Below, in pieces: positions 8,147 through 17,462 of a stretch of 64,000 nt of DNA. Position 1 is the stretch's first letter. Each line of letters starts with the position of its first letter. The position numbers and the translations under genes are program-made. Under the pieces are notes generated by a model that searched no databases, was not told where the DNA came from, and saw only the letters and a list, made by a program, of their open reading frames with translations. This stretch comes from SZUA-430 sp964561925 (GTDB lineage Bacteria > Pseudomonadota > Alphaproteobacteria > Micropepsales > Micropepsaceae): contig CAZLRW010000004.1 in the NCBI GenBank assembly GCA_964561925.1, positions 17,573 to 81,572 on the forward strand, read 5' to 3'.

Positions 8147-8845
8147 ATGCTCAGACACTACGCAATCGGCGACGTCCACGGCCGCGACGATCTTTTGCAG
8201 CGCCTGCTCGAACGCATCGCCGCCGACCGCGTGCACCGCGGCGGCGATCGCGCCGTCCTCGTTTACGTGGGCGATTACATCGACCGCGGCGCGCGCAGTG
8301 CCGAGGTGATCGACCGCGTGATGCGCGGTGTCGAAGGCTTTGACACGGTCTGCCTCAAGGGCAACCACGAACAGATGATGCTCGACTGTATGAGAGAGGA
8401 TGCTGACGAGGATTGGACGATCTGGCTCGAGAACGGCGGCGACGAAACGCTGGCCTCCCTCGGCTTGCCGCGGCAACGCGATCCGATCGCGCTCGCAGCC
8501 GCATTGGGCGCCAAACGCCTCGCCTGGCTCGACGGCTTGAAGATCAGCTATCGCGCCGGCCCCTATCTCTTCGTGCATGCCGGCGTTCTGCCCGGCCGTC
8601 CGCTCGATCAACAGCTCGAGAAGGACATGCTCTGGATTCGCCGGCGCTTCCTCGACAGCGAAAACGATCACGGCGCGATCGTCGTGCACGGCCACACCCC
8701 GTCCGAAGACCCGGAGCTGCGAGCGAACCGCATCAACGTCGACACCGGCGCGACGCTCCGCGGCAAGTTAAGCGCGGTTGCCTTGGCCCTTGCCGAAGCG
8801 CCGCGGTTTTTCACCGTCGAGAGCGAACCGGGTCGGGGACCCTGA
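8147..8845 (+). CDS. PPP-family metallophosphoesterase (serine/threonine phosphatase type)
   Basis: 232 residues with the full PPP metal-site signature: GDVHGR near residue 8, GDYIDRG near 44, GNHE near 75, HAGV near 142 and VHGHTP near 182. These residues bind two metal ions and activate water for phosphoester hydrolysis. The length matches bacterial PrpA/ApaH-like single-domain enzymes. The substrate (phosphoprotein or nucleotide) cannot be told from sequence. The ATG at 8147 gives the family-typical N-terminus (MLRHYAIGDVHG); upstream in-frame codons overlap the preceding gene and carry no recognisable domain. Confidence 0.9.
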   Translation: MLRHYAIGDVHGRDDLLQRLLERIAADRVHRGGDRAVLVYVGDYIDRGARSAEVIDRVMRGVEGFDTVCLKGNHEQMMLDCMREDADEDWTIWLENGGDETLASLGLPRQRDPIALAAALGAKRLAWLDGLKISYRAGPYLFVHAGVLPGRPLDQQLEKDMLWIRRRFLDSENDHGAIVVHGHTPSEDPELRANRINVDTGATLRGKLSAVALALAEAPRFFTVESEPGRGP

Positions 8846-9008
8846 CCCGCCACGGGCCGCGTAAGGCCCTGATTCACATTCATTTTTTGTTATTCATGCA
8901 GCGTTCAGCCCGGAAATGTGCGAATAGGCACGCGGAAGAATGGGTCCGGCGTTGCGGTGTCCGCCGCCGAAGGTGTCAGCCGGGCCTCCGCCTGGGAGAT
9001 GGTTGGAA

Positions 9009-9587
9009 ATGAAGAAGTTACTCGTATCGGCGTTCGCAGTCGCCTTGACGGTGGCCGGTGCATCGCCGGCGTTCGCGGGACAGATTTACGGCAACTATGG
9101 TCAGGGCTATGCGCCCTCATACGGACCTGCGCCGGGTTACGATCCATATCGCTCAGGGCCGCCCGCCTACGCGTACGACCGCCGCGGCTATCGCAACTGT
9201 GAAGGCGATCGCGTCGCAGGCACGATCATCGGCGGCGTCTTGGGTGGCATCATCGGCAACAACGTCGGACGCGGCCACCGCCATCATCATTGGCACGGTC
9301 ACCGTCACGGCAGCCGCGGCCCGGCGACGGTCGCCGGCGTGATCTTGGGCGGCATCGCTGGCAACGCGATCGCCGGCGGCGCGTGCCGCGATCGCAGCTA
9401 CGGCCCGGCGCCCGCGCCTTACGGCAACGCCTATTACGGCGGCGCGCATGGCGGCCCGGGTTACGGCCCGCAATACGACGATGGCCCGCAATACGGCGAC
9501 TACGGCCCCGGCGACGACGACGGCTATGGCTATGGCGATGACGAGGGCTACGACCCCGACGCTCCCTACAGCCCGTATCGCCGGTAG
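9009..9587 (+). CDS. secreted glycine-zipper (2TM-like) protein with Gly/Tyr/His-rich repeats
   Basis: 192 residues. A signal peptide (MKKLLVSAFAVALTVAG, cleavage near AFA-G) is followed by a low-complexity Gly-Tyr-Pro region, then two glycine-zipper segments (GTIIGGVLGGIIGNNVG and GVILGGIAGNAIAG) separated by a His-rich linker (RGHRHHHWHGHRHG). The tail is rich in Gly, Tyr and Asp. The twin glycine-zipper pattern is typical of the SlyB/Rickettsia 17-kDa antigen-like outer-membrane group, although there is no lipobox. The His cluster could bind metal. The ATG at 9009 is directly preceded by a weak GGTTGGAA. A terminator-like hairpin follows at 9607. Confidence 0.8.
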   Translation: MKKLLVSAFAVALTVAGASPAFAGQIYGNYGQGYAPSYGPAPGYDPYRSGPPAYAYDRRGYRNCEGDRVAGTIIGGVLGGIIGNNVGRGHRHHHWHGHRHGSRGPATVAGVILGGIAGNAIAGGACRDRSYGPAPAPYGNAYYGGAHGGPGYGPQYDDGPQYGDYGPGDDDGYGYGDDEGYDPDAPYSPYRR

Positions 9588-9606
9588 ACGGATCTGACGA
9601 ACTGTC

Positions 9607-9645
9607 GATGGCCGCGCTCCGCGAAGGAGACGCGGCCATCTTTCA
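9607..9645. terminator. hairpin between convergent genes
   Basis: Perfect 10-base arms GATGGCCGCG and CGCGGCCATC separated by 14 bases, then TTTCATTT. It sits between the convergent glycine-zipper gene and the gene ending at 9643, where it could terminate the rightward transcript. Confidence 0.55.
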
Positions 9646-10263
9646 TTTGGGCCGTCGCCGTGGTTTCGCCGCGGCCAACGCAGCCGCGGCAGCAAGCTTG
9701 TGCTTGGCCTGCCAAGGCGGCCCCGCCGTGCGCCCCATCGCGCGCAAGACCCCGTCAATGTCCGTTGCCCCCACCGCTTTCGCTGCGTCGGCGAACACGG
9801 TCTCGCGGTCGTACCAAAAGACCGACCACCCTCGCGCCTTTCCGGCATCGGCGAGCGCCTCGCGATACATCACCGAGTCGGCGATGTTCGCCGCGCGCGT
9901 ATCCATGATGCGCTCTTCCGTCGTTGCGGGAAGCGGCGGACAAACGCGGATGGCAATGCGCGTGATCGCCAATGGGACTGCGGCGGCCAGCGCCTCCAGC
10001 CCGTCGCGGGCGCCCACCGCCGCAGCGTTGCGCACGCGCACGACCAGCGCAACGGCCTCAGCCATCGTGGTCTTCTTCGCCCACGGACTGTCGACATAGC
10101 GCCCCACGGCCCACGACCCTTCGTGGTGATAGGGATGCGTCGGTAGCCCACGCGTGAGATCGATCGTGCGCCGATCGAGAAGCGCCCCGTCGCGCGCAAG
10201 CGTGACAAGGATCGCCGAGTTGCCGTGCTCGGCGACGCCGACGACCGCACTCCGCAATCCCAT
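9643..10263 (-). CDS. hypothetical protein, possible RNase H/RuvC-like fold
   Basis: 206 residues, no signal peptide. The N-terminus (GLRSAVVGVAEHGNSAILVTL, then DGALLDRRTIDLT) reads like two beta strands joined by a hairpin, and the C-terminus has PWQAKHKLAAAAALAA, a pattern reminiscent of the last helix of RuvC-like proteins but without the expected acidic residues. A conserved-looking FWYDRETVFADA block lies near residue 155. I do not recognise the family. The ATG at 10263 is two codons inside a GTG start at 10269. It is convergent with the glycine-zipper gene; the RND transporter stop lies 34 bases upstream on the same strand, so they may be cotranscribed. Confidence 0.6.
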   Translation of the reverse strand: MGLRSAVVGVAEHGNSAILVTLARDGALLDRRTIDLTRGLPTHPYHHEGSWAVGRYVDSPWAKKTTMAEAVALVVRVRNAAAVGARDGLEALAAAVPLAITRIAIRVCPPLPATTEERIMDTRAANIADSVMYREALADAGKARGWSVFWYDRETVFADAAKAVGATDIDGVLRAMGRTAGPPWQAKHKLAAAAALAAAKPRRRPK

Positions 10264-10296
10264 TACCACGCATCCTCCCGTTGCCCGCGCCGCCGC

Positions 10297-12618
10297 CTAT
10301 CGCCGCCGCGGCAGCACCCGGTCGAGGATCACGGCCATCGCGGGCAGCACCGTGACGGCGGCGAGCGCGTTCGCGAGCACGAGGAACGCGAGCAGCCAGC
10401 CCATGTCGGCTTGGAACTTGAGGCCGGAGAACGCCCAGCAGCCGACGCCGAGCGCGAGGGTCAGCGCGGTGTACACGATCGCAGCCCCCTCCTCCCGCAT
10501 CGAAAGCGCGAAGGCTTCGTCCATCGGCGCACCTTCCGTCAAATGAGCCTCAATGCGTTCGTAGAGATAAAGACCGAAGGCGACGCCGATGCCGGCGGCG
10601 AGCACGAAGACGGGCAACGTCGTCACCGTGAGCCCGTCCTCAAGCCAGGTGAGCAGCCACAAGCCAAGCGCGTTCGCGAGACCGAGCGGCGCCAAGATGC
10701 ACGGGATCGCGCGCCAGTCGCGGTAGGCGGCGAAGATCAGGATCGCGATCACGCCGAAGACGAGCAGCGGCGCGGTCACGCGCGCCTCGCGAACCGCGTC
10801 GTTGATCGCGGCGAGCACGCCGCCGTTGCCGGTCGCGAGGCGGAACTTCACGTTCTCCGCCTTGTTCTCGGCGACGAAGGCCTCGGCGGCGGCCGCGACG
10901 CGGCGCAGCGTTTCGTCGCGATGATCGGTCAGATAGACCGCGATGGGCAGCAGCGAGCAATCGGCGTTGCGCAAGCCTGTCGTGTCGGAGATCGCGCCGG
11001 TCGCAATCGCCAGCACGTCGGGCGACTTGGGCACCACGCGCCACTTCAGATTGCCTTCCTGAAAGATCGAGAACACGAAGCGCGAGGCTTCGGGCAGTGA
11101 CATGACGGACTTCACGCCCTCGACCGAGCGCATGGCGACGCCGAAGCGTTCGACCAGCGCCATCACCTCGTAGTCGACGCACGCGTCGACGGGCGCGGTC
11201 GTGATGATGACGAAACTGTCGAGATCGAGGTCGAAGTTCTTGGTGATTGCGGCGGAATCGACGTTGTAGCGCGCGCTCTGCCAGAGCTCCTGCACGCCGG
11301 GTTTCCGGTTGCCGACGCCGATGTCGGCCGCGTTCCAGACGGCGACTGCGCCGAGGATCGCGCTTAAAGTCAGCACGATGAGCGCAGGTATCGGCCTCGC
11401 GTCGCGCGCAAAGCCCAGCATGAAGCGTTGGCGCGCGGCCAAGAGCTTGCGCTGCCGGTCGATCGCCGTGGCGTCGAAGCGTACATAGGAGATCGCAAGC
11501 GGCAGCATGATCAGGTTCGACACGAATTTGAGCGCGACGCCGATCAGCGCGATGATGGCGAGGTCGGTCACGAACGGGATCGGCAGCAGGAGGAGCGCGG
11601 CGAAACTTGCAAGCACGGTCACGATCGAGAAGACGCCGGGGATCATCAGCCGGCGGAACGTACGGCGCGCGGCCTCAAGCGGCGTGTGCCCGCGCTTGGC
11701 GACGGCGGCGAGGAAGCGGTTGATCTGCTGCACGCCGTGACTGACGCCGATGATGTAGATCAGAAACGGAATGACGAGACCCAAGGGGTGCAGCCGCAGG
11801 CCCGTCAGCTGAACGATCGCGAGCAGCCACGCGATCGAGGCGATCGAGCAGAGCACCGTGATCAGGGTAAGCGCGAGCGAGCGCGAGTAATACCAGAGCG
11901 CGAGCGCGCTGAGCACGAAGGCGAGGCCGAAGAACGCCAGAACGTTGACGGCTTCGTTCGCGATGTCGCCGACGAATTTCGTGAAACCGATGATGCGGAC
12001 CGTGATGTCGCCGCTCTCGTATTTCTTGCGGATCTTGGTCTCGAGTTCGTTCGCGACCGCGATCAGATCAGGCGCTTTGCCGTCGGGCATCTGCGACAAG
12101 ATCGAGGCGTGGATCATCGCCGCCTTGCCGTCGAGGCCGAACAGCCTTCCGCGAAAGTCGCCCTTGTGGGCGTCGGCGCGGATGCGCTTCACGTCGTCTG
12201 CCGTGAGTGCCTCCGGCGTCACCGTCGCCGGGATCAGCGGGCGCCCCTCGACCGCGTTCTCGGTCGCCTGATAGACGAATGTGTTCGGCGTCCAAAGCGA
12301 GGTCACCGATTCCCGCGCGACGCTGGGCATGTAGGTGACATCTTGCGTCACGTCGTTCAGTGTCTTCAGAAAGGCAGGCGTCCAAATGTCGCCCGACGCC
12401 GTTTCGACCACGATCTGAACGCTGTTCAGCCCCGCGATCTTCTCTTTGTAGTCGAGCGCGGTCTGCGCATAAGGGTGAGCGCGCGGCAACTGCCGTTCGA
12501 GGTCGGTGTCGAATTTGAGCTGCAGCGCAAGCCAGGCCGACCCCGCGGTCAGCGCGATGAGCAGCGCAAGAAAGATCGCGCGTCCGCCGAACAGAACGCG
12601 TTCCAGAAGGTCGAGCAC
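10297..12618 (-). CDS. RND-superfamily (MMPL-type) transporter
   Basis: About 773 residues with the typical duplicated RND layout. An N-terminal membrane helix is followed by a large periplasmic loop (~35-230), a bundle of five helices (~235-410, including IYIIGVSHGVQQINRF), a second membrane helix and loop (~425-610) and a second bundle to the end. MMPL/HpnN-like members move hydrophobic substrates such as lipids or hopanoids, probably driven by proton motive force. Members of this group often accompany DUF1302, DUF1329 and YCF48 proteins, which here lie 20 kb away. The start is uncertain: GTG at 12618 has GGGGGA 4 bases upstream and TTG at 12636 extends it by six codons. Confidence 0.88.
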   Translation of the reverse strand: MLDLLERVLFGGRAIFLALLIALTAGSAWLALQLKFDTDLERQLPRAHPYAQTALDYKEKIAGLNSVQIVVETASGDIWTPAFLKTLNDVTQDVTYMPSVARESVTSLWTPNTFVYQATENAVEGRPLIPATVTPEALTADDVKRIRADAHKGDFRGRLFGLDGKAAMIHASILSQMPDGKAPDLIAVANELETKIRKKYESGDITVRIIGFTKFVGDIANEAVNVLAFFGLAFVLSALALWYYSRSLALTLITVLCSIASIAWLLAIVQLTGLRLHPLGLVIPFLIYIIGVSHGVQQINRFLAAVAKRGHTPLEAARRTFRRLMIPGVFSIVTVLASFAALLLLPIPFVTDLAIIALIGVALKFVSNLIMLPLAISYVRFDATAIDRQRKLLAARQRFMLGFARDARPIPALIVLTLSAILGAVAVWNAADIGVGNRKPGVQELWQSARYNVDSAAITKNFDLDLDSFVIITTAPVDACVDYEVMALVERFGVAMRSVEGVKSVMSLPEASRFVFSIFQEGNLKWRVVPKSPDVLAIATGAISDTTGLRNADCSLLPIAVYLTDHRDETLRRVAAAAEAFVAENKAENVKFRLATGNGGVLAAINDAVREARVTAPLLVFGVIAILIFAAYRDWRAIPCILAPLGLANALGLWLLTWLEDGLTVTTLPVFVLAAGIGVAFGLYLYERIEAHLTEGAPMDEAFALSMREEGAAIVYTALTLALGVGCWAFSGLKFQADMGWLLAFLVLANALAAVTVLPAMAVILDRVLPRRR

Positions 12619-12756
12619 CAAGTCCCCCGCTGCCAAAGGCCGACAAGGGACACTATGTCACAAAAACGCGCCCACGGCGTATCCCCCGCTCCGTTGCGGG
12701 CGGCGTAACTGCCTTAACGCCAAAACAACCCGGCCGCACGGCGTTCGCGAGTGCGA

Positions 12757-12945
12757 TCAGAAGTCGCTAACGATACCCTTGCTTTCCCAATCGCCGTAGC
12801 GCGTGGGGTCGAGGCCGCCGCGCCCGCCGATCTCCTTCGGCCGCTCGACTTTGTTTTTCGCCTCTTCGGCGCGCCGCGCCTCGGCCTCCGCAAGCGCGCG
12901 TTGCGCGGCGGCGGCGATCCGTTCGGCGATATCCTTTTCGCTCAT
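12757..12945 (-). CDS. DUF1674 protein, succinate dehydrogenase assembly factor 4-like
   Basis: 62 residues. The C-terminal half carries the DUF1674/SDHAF4 signature RPKEIGGRGGLDPTRYGDWE followed by KGIVSDF; the N-terminal half is an Ala/Glu/Arg helix. Family members bind the flavinylated SdhA subunit and promote assembly of respiratory complex II. The normal bacterial length is 60-110 residues, so this looks complete. No sdh genes are in the window. The nearest neighbours are the RND gene (same strand, downstream) and the divergent M48 protease. Confidence 0.88.
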   Translation of the reverse strand: MSEKDIAERIAAAAQRALAEAEARRAEEAKNKVERPKEIGGRGGLDPTRYGDWESKGIVSDF

Positions 12946-13075
12946 GCACCAAACGACTTAAGGCGGGGGTGGCCCTTGGTCAATAACGCGTGAGGCCGCG
13001 CCGTGCGTCATCCGCCCCGCGAGACAAGGGCGCGGCACGCACTAAGATAAGCGCGGGGAACTGGGGGGAACGACC

Positions 13076-14371
13076 ATGATGAAGCGCACAGCGCTCGCGA
13101 TGTTGGCCGCATTCGGCACGTTGATCTTGGCGGCCGCAGCGCACGCCGCCGACTTCGACCCCAACGCCGCGACCGAGGCCTATCTCGCGACCGTTTCCGG
13201 CGAGGCGCGGGCGAAGTCCGACGCCTATTTCGAGGGCGGCTATTGGCTGATCCTCTGGAACGCGCTCTACGCCATGGGCGTGGCGCTTGTGCTGTTGTTC
13301 ACGCGCGCCTCCGCCGCGATGCGCACGCTTGCCGAACGCATCCTGCCGTGGCGCTGGCTTCAGACGATGTTCTATGCCGTGCTCTTCGTCCTGGTAACCG
13401 CCGCGCTCACGTTCCCACTGACGCACTACGAGAGCTTCACCCGCGAACACGAGTTCGGCCTCTCGAACCAGACGTTCGACGCCTGGCTGAATGAGTTCTT
13501 CACCGGCTTGGCCGTCAACGTCGTTCTGACCTCGGTCTTCATCACCGGCATCTACGCGATCGTGCGCCGCGCGCCGCGCACCTGGTGGATTTGGGGCGCG
13601 GGCGCAACGGCGGTCTTCATGGCGGTCGCGATCATGCTGGCGCCGATCTACATCTCCCCGCTCTTCAACGACTACAAGCCCATGCGCGAAGGCGAGCTGA
13701 AGGAGCAGATCCTGTCGCTCGCGCGCGCGAACGGCATTCCCGCCGACAACGTCTACGAGGTCGACGCCTCGCGCCAGTCGACCCGTATCAGCGCCAACGT
13801 GCAAGGCTTCCTCTCGACGACGCGCATCTCGTTGAACGACAATCTCTTGAACCGCTCGACGCCGGCGGAGGTTCGCGCGGTCATGGCGCACGAGATGGGC
13901 CACTATGCGCTCGGCCACGTCAACGAACTCATCGTCTACTTCAGCTTGCTCGCCGCCGCGGGCTTCGCGTTCGTTCAGTACGGCTTCGGCGCCCTTCACC
14001 GTGCCTTCGGCGGCTGGTGGGGCGTGCGTGACATCGCCGATCCCGCGGGTCTGCCGATCGCCATGCTGTTGTTCTCGCTGTTCGGCCTCATCGCGACGCC
14101 GATCCAAAACACGATCACCCGCCAGAACGAGATCGAAGCCGACATCTTCGGCCTGAACGCCGCCCGCGAACCGGACGGCTTCGCGACGATCGCGCTGAAA
14201 CTTGCCGAGTACCGCAAACTCGACCCCACGCCGCTTGAGGAATTCATCTTCTACACCCACCCCTCTGGCCGCTCGCGCATCTCGATGGCGATGCACTGGA
14301 AGGCGGAGAATCTGAAAGACGCAGCCCCGCTGCCGCCGCCGGAGACCGCCGCTCCGCCTCCGCCGCAGTGA
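13076..14371 (+). CDS. Ste24-like M48 family membrane metalloprotease
   Basis: 431 residues. After a signal-like N-terminus come several membrane helices (~55-80, 98-115, 143-163, 173-193), a soluble zinc-protease domain with HEMGH at residues 272-276 and a later NEIEAD motif supplying the third zinc ligand, and a Pro-rich tail. The sequence TREHEFGLSNQTFDAWL and the substrate-groove block SANVQGFLSTTRISLND are characteristic of CAAX prenyl protease 1/Ste24 relatives. In bacteria, which lack farnesylated a-factor, these proteins probably act in membrane protein quality control. A second M48 protease, HtpX, is 2 kb downstream. GGGGGGAACGACC precedes the ATG. Confidence 0.9.
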   Translation: MMKRTALAMLAAFGTLILAAAAHAADFDPNAATEAYLATVSGEARAKSDAYFEGGYWLILWNALYAMGVALVLLFTRASAAMRTLAERILPWRWLQTMFYAVLFVLVTAALTFPLTHYESFTREHEFGLSNQTFDAWLNEFFTGLAVNVVLTSVFITGIYAIVRRAPRTWWIWGAGATAVFMAVAIMLAPIYISPLFNDYKPMREGELKEQILSLARANGIPADNVYEVDASRQSTRISANVQGFLSTTRISLNDNLLNRSTPAEVRAVMAHEMGHYALGHVNELIVYFSLLAAAGFAFVQYGFGALHRAFGGWWGVRDIADPAGLPIAMLLFSLFGLIATPIQNTITRQNEIEADIFGLNAAREPDGFATIALKLAEYRKLDPTPLEEFIFYTHPSGRSRISMAMHWKAENLKDAAPLPPPETAAPPPPQ

Positions 14372-14440
14372 TCCGACTTGATGCGCAGCACGGGCGCGCT
14401 TATTCGTGCGCCTGGCTCCGACGGTGAGGATTCTCAGCCC

Positions 14441-16483
14441 ATGACCTGGATGAAACCAGCAACGTTTGCCGCACTGGCGCTCGCGTTGATCGCAAACGCC
14501 AACGCCGCGGAGACGCTGCGCTACGTCGCGATGGTCGACGACGGAAAGAAGGCGGGCCACCAAATCGTGGAGCAGGGCGACGACGGCGTCACCCGCGTCG
14601 ATTACATCTTCAAAGACAACGGCCGCGGCCCCGAACTCAAGGAAGAGTTCACGCTCGCGCCCGACGGCACATATCTACGCTACGCGGTGAAAGGCACCGC
14701 GACGTTCGGCGCGCCGATCGACGAAACGTTCAGCCGCGACGGCGACAAGGCCAAGTGGAAGTCGACGTCGGATGAGGGCGCGGCGACCGTCACCGGAACC
14801 GCGCTCTACACGCCCTTGAGCGGAACGCCGGCCGGCTATTCGGTCATCCTCGCCGCAATGGCCAAGCGCAACGACGGGAAACTGCCGTTGATCCCCGGCG
14901 GCACGCTCAGCATCCGCAAGGTCGCCGACGCCACGATCGCCCGCGGCGCCGAGCGTCGGAAGCTCGCGCTGATGTCGCTGACGGGTGTGGGCTTCTCGCC
15001 CACATTCGTCTGGGCGACGACGGACGCCAAGCCGCGCCTGTTCGCCTATCTCGAGTCCGGCTGGATGCAGCTGATCGAAGAAGGCTGGGAGCCGCACGCC
15101 AGAACGCTGGAGGCGCGCCAAAAGGCGGCCGAGCGTAACGTCCTTGCCGCCATGCAAACCCGCCTCGCGCACCCGCTGAGGGGCGCGACGCTGATCCGAA
15201 ACGCGCGCGTCTTCGACAGCAAGCGCGCGGAACTTGGGGCCGCCTCCGACGTGCTGATACGCGACGGCCGCATCGTCGCCGTCGTTCCGGCGGGCACGCG
15301 CAAGATCAAAGCCCGGCACGTCGTCGATGCCGGCGGCCGCGTGCTTCTGCCGGGCCTCTTCGACATGCATGCGCATATCGGCCAATGGGAAGGTGGCCTC
15401 AATATCGCCGCCGGCGTGACCACGGTCCGCGACATGGGCAACGACAATGCAACGCTGCTGCAGATGATGGCGCAAGAGCGCGCAGGCAAGTGGATGATGC
15501 CGCGCATCGTTGCGGCCGGCTTCATCGAGGGCAAGAGCGGTATGTCGGCCAGCGGCGGCTTCACGATCGCAACGCTGGCGGAGGCGAAGAAGGCAGTCGA
15601 TTGGTACGCGAAGCACCGCTTCCCGCAGATCAAGATCTACAACTCCTTCCCGAAGGAACATGTGCGCGCGACCGCGGCTTACGCGCACGCCAAGGGCATG
15701 CGCGTCAGCGGCCACGTCCCCGCCTTCATGCGCGCCGAGGAGGTCGTCGAGCAAGGCTACGACGAGATCCAGCACATCAATCAGGTGCTGCTGAATTTCT
15801 ACGTGACCGAAAAGACCGACACGCGCACGCTCGAACGCTTCTACCTGCCGGCCGAACAGACCGCCGCACTCGACTTCGACAGCAAGCGCGTTCAGGACTT
15901 CATCGCGTTGCTCGCGCGCAAGCAGACGGTGATCGACCCCACGCTCACGACGTTCGACTTCATACGCCAGCGCGCAGGCACGCCGTTGCGTACGCTCGCC
16001 GCCGTCGCCGATCACCTGCCGCCGGACGTTCGGCGCGGCCTGCGCGTGGCCGAAATGAACATCCCGGACGACGCGACCGCGGCGCGTTACGAAGAATCGT
16101 ACCGGAAGATGGTCGAGTTCGTCGGCCGCCTCTACAAGGCCGGGGTCCCGATCGTGGCGGGGACGGACGACGTTCCGGGCTTCACGCTCCACCGCGAACT
16201 CGAACTCTACGTCGAAGCTGGCCTGACCCCCAATCAGGCGCTCCAGGTCGCGACGTTGAACGGCGCGCGCTACGCCCGGGTCTTGAACGACCGCGGCACG
16301 GTCGAGCCGGGCAAGCGCGCCGACCTCGTTCTGGTCGACGGCGACCCGGCGGCCCGGATCGCCGACATCCGCAAGATCGCCCTCGTGATCAAGGGGTCGG
16401 CCGCCTATTACCCTGCCGAAGTCTACGAAGAGCTCGGAATTCGGCCATTCGCAGCGCCTGTTAAGGTCACGCGCATGCGCTGA
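14441..16483 (+). CDS. secreted amidohydrolase-family protein
   Basis: 680 residues. A signal peptide (to about ANA-AE) is followed by a ~220-residue N-terminal domain (DGTYLRYAVKGTA region) without known catalytic residues, then an amidohydrolase/imidazolonepropionase-like TIM barrel. The metal motif LPGLFDMHAHIG is near residue 305, the block SGHVPAFMRAEEVVEQGYDEIQHINQ supplies two further His residues, and VAGTDDVPG supplies the Asp. A C-terminal beta-sandwich ends with the family's GTVEPGKRADLVLVDGDP. It probably acts in the periplasm on a peptide-like or cyclic amide substrate that cannot be defined from sequence. The ATG at 14441 follows GTGAGGA and restores a proper signal peptide. Confidence 0.85.
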   Translation: MTWMKPATFAALALALIANANAAETLRYVAMVDDGKKAGHQIVEQGDDGVTRVDYIFKDNGRGPELKEEFTLAPDGTYLRYAVKGTATFGAPIDETFSRDGDKAKWKSTSDEGAATVTGTALYTPLSGTPAGYSVILAAMAKRNDGKLPLIPGGTLSIRKVADATIARGAERRKLALMSLTGVGFSPTFVWATTDAKPRLFAYLESGWMQLIEEGWEPHARTLEARQKAAERNVLAAMQTRLAHPLRGATLIRNARVFDSKRAELGAASDVLIRDGRIVAVVPAGTRKIKARHVVDAGGRVLLPGLFDMHAHIGQWEGGLNIAAGVTTVRDMGNDNATLLQMMAQERAGKWMMPRIVAAGFIEGKSGMSASGGFTIATLAEAKKAVDWYAKHRFPQIKIYNSFPKEHVRATAAYAHAKGMRVSGHVPAFMRAEEVVEQGYDEIQHINQVLLNFYVTEKTDTRTLERFYLPAEQTAALDFDSKRVQDFIALLARKQTVIDPTLTTFDFIRQRAGTPLRTLAAVADHLPPDVRRGLRVAEMNIPDDATAARYEESYRKMVEFVGRLYKAGVPIVAGTDDVPGFTLHRELELYVEAGLTPNQALQVATLNGARYARVLNDRGTVEPGKRADLVLVDGDPAARIADIRKIALVIKGSAAYYPAEVYEELGIRPFAAPVKVTRMR

Positions 16484-16574
16484 AGCGCCGGTTTACCGGG
16501 GCCCGGATTTCCTTGATGAAGAGCATCTTCGTACCTACATCATCGCCGATGAAAACGCTTTGGGTCCTTAATCC

Positions 16575-17462
16575 ATGAACTGGACGAAAACCGCACTCCT
16601 CCTGGCCGCGATGACCGCGCTGTTCGGGACGGTCGGTTACTTCATCGGCGGCTCGACCGGCATGCTGATCGCGTTTCTGATCGCGGTCGGCATGAACGCG
16701 TTCGCCTACTGGAACTCGGACAAGATGGTGCTGCGCATGTACGGCGCGCACGAGGTGACCGAACGCGACGACCCTGATCTCTACGGCCTCGTGCGCGAGC
16801 TCAGCCGCCGCGCCCAGATTCCGATGCCGAAGCTCTACATCATGGAGAACGACCAGCCGAACGCGTTTGCGACGGGCCGCGACCCGGCGCACGGCGCGGT
16901 CGCGGTCACGACCGGCATCATGCGCCGCCTCTCGCGCGAGGAGTTGGCCGGCGTCATCGCTCACGAGCTTGCGCATATCAAGAACCGCGACACGTTGATC
17001 ATGACCGTGACGGCGACGATCGCGGGCGCGATCTCGATGCTCGCGAATTTCGCGATGTTCTTTGGCAGCAGCGACAACCGCAACAACCCGCTCGGCATCA
17101 TCGGCACGATCGCGCTCGTGATCCTTGCGCCGATGGCGGCGATGCTGGTGCAGATGGCGATCAGCCGCTCGCGCGAGTACGAGGCCGATCGCGTCGGCGC
17201 CGAAATCGCGGGCCAGCCGCTCTGGCTGGCGAGCGCGCTCGAGAACATCCAGTCGACCGCGAACCGCGTCGTCAACGTCGATGCGGAGCGCAATCCCGCG
17301 ACCGCGCACATGTTCATCATCAACCCGCTGACGGGGCAGGGGATGGACAATCTGTTCTCGACCCACCCGTCGACGCAGAACCGCGTGGCGAAGCTGCAGG
17401 AAATGGCGCAGGGCATGTACGGCGCCGCGCATGACGCGCCGCGCCGGGGCCCCTGGGGTTGA
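16575..17462 (+). CDS. htpX: zinc metalloprotease HtpX
   Basis: 295 residues, the standard length. It has two N-terminal membrane helices (~6-45), the conserved PKLYIMENDQPNAFATGRDP block, the zinc motif HELAH at 130-134, two more hydrophobic segments, and REYEADRVGAEI supplying the third ligand around residue 201. HtpX degrades misfolded membrane proteins at the inner membrane and is part of envelope stress control. The C-terminus has the family-typical FSTHPSTQNRV. Its stop overlaps the start of rsmB in a TTGA arrangement, indicating translational coupling. The adjacency of htpX and rsmB may be conserved in alphaproteobacteria. Confidence 0.95.
   Translation: MNWTKTALLLAAMTALFGTVGYFIGGSTGMLIAFLIAVGMNAFAYWNSDKMVLRMYGAHEVTERDDPDLYGLVRELSRRAQIPMPKLYIMENDQPNAFATGRDPAHGAVAVTTGIMRRLSREELAGVIAHELAHIKNRDTLIMTVTATIAGAISMLANFAMFFGSSDNRNNPLGIIGTIALVILAPMAAMLVQMAISRSREYEADRVGAEIAGQPLWLASALENIQSTANRVVNVDAERNPATAHMFIINPLTGQGMDNLFSTHPSTQNRVAKLQEMAQGMYGAAHDAPRRGPWG

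Noticed and set aside
11428..12708. 426-residue plus-strand frame rich in Arg, Glu and Asp
   Set aside because: Antisense shadow of the RND transporter with no plausible protein features.
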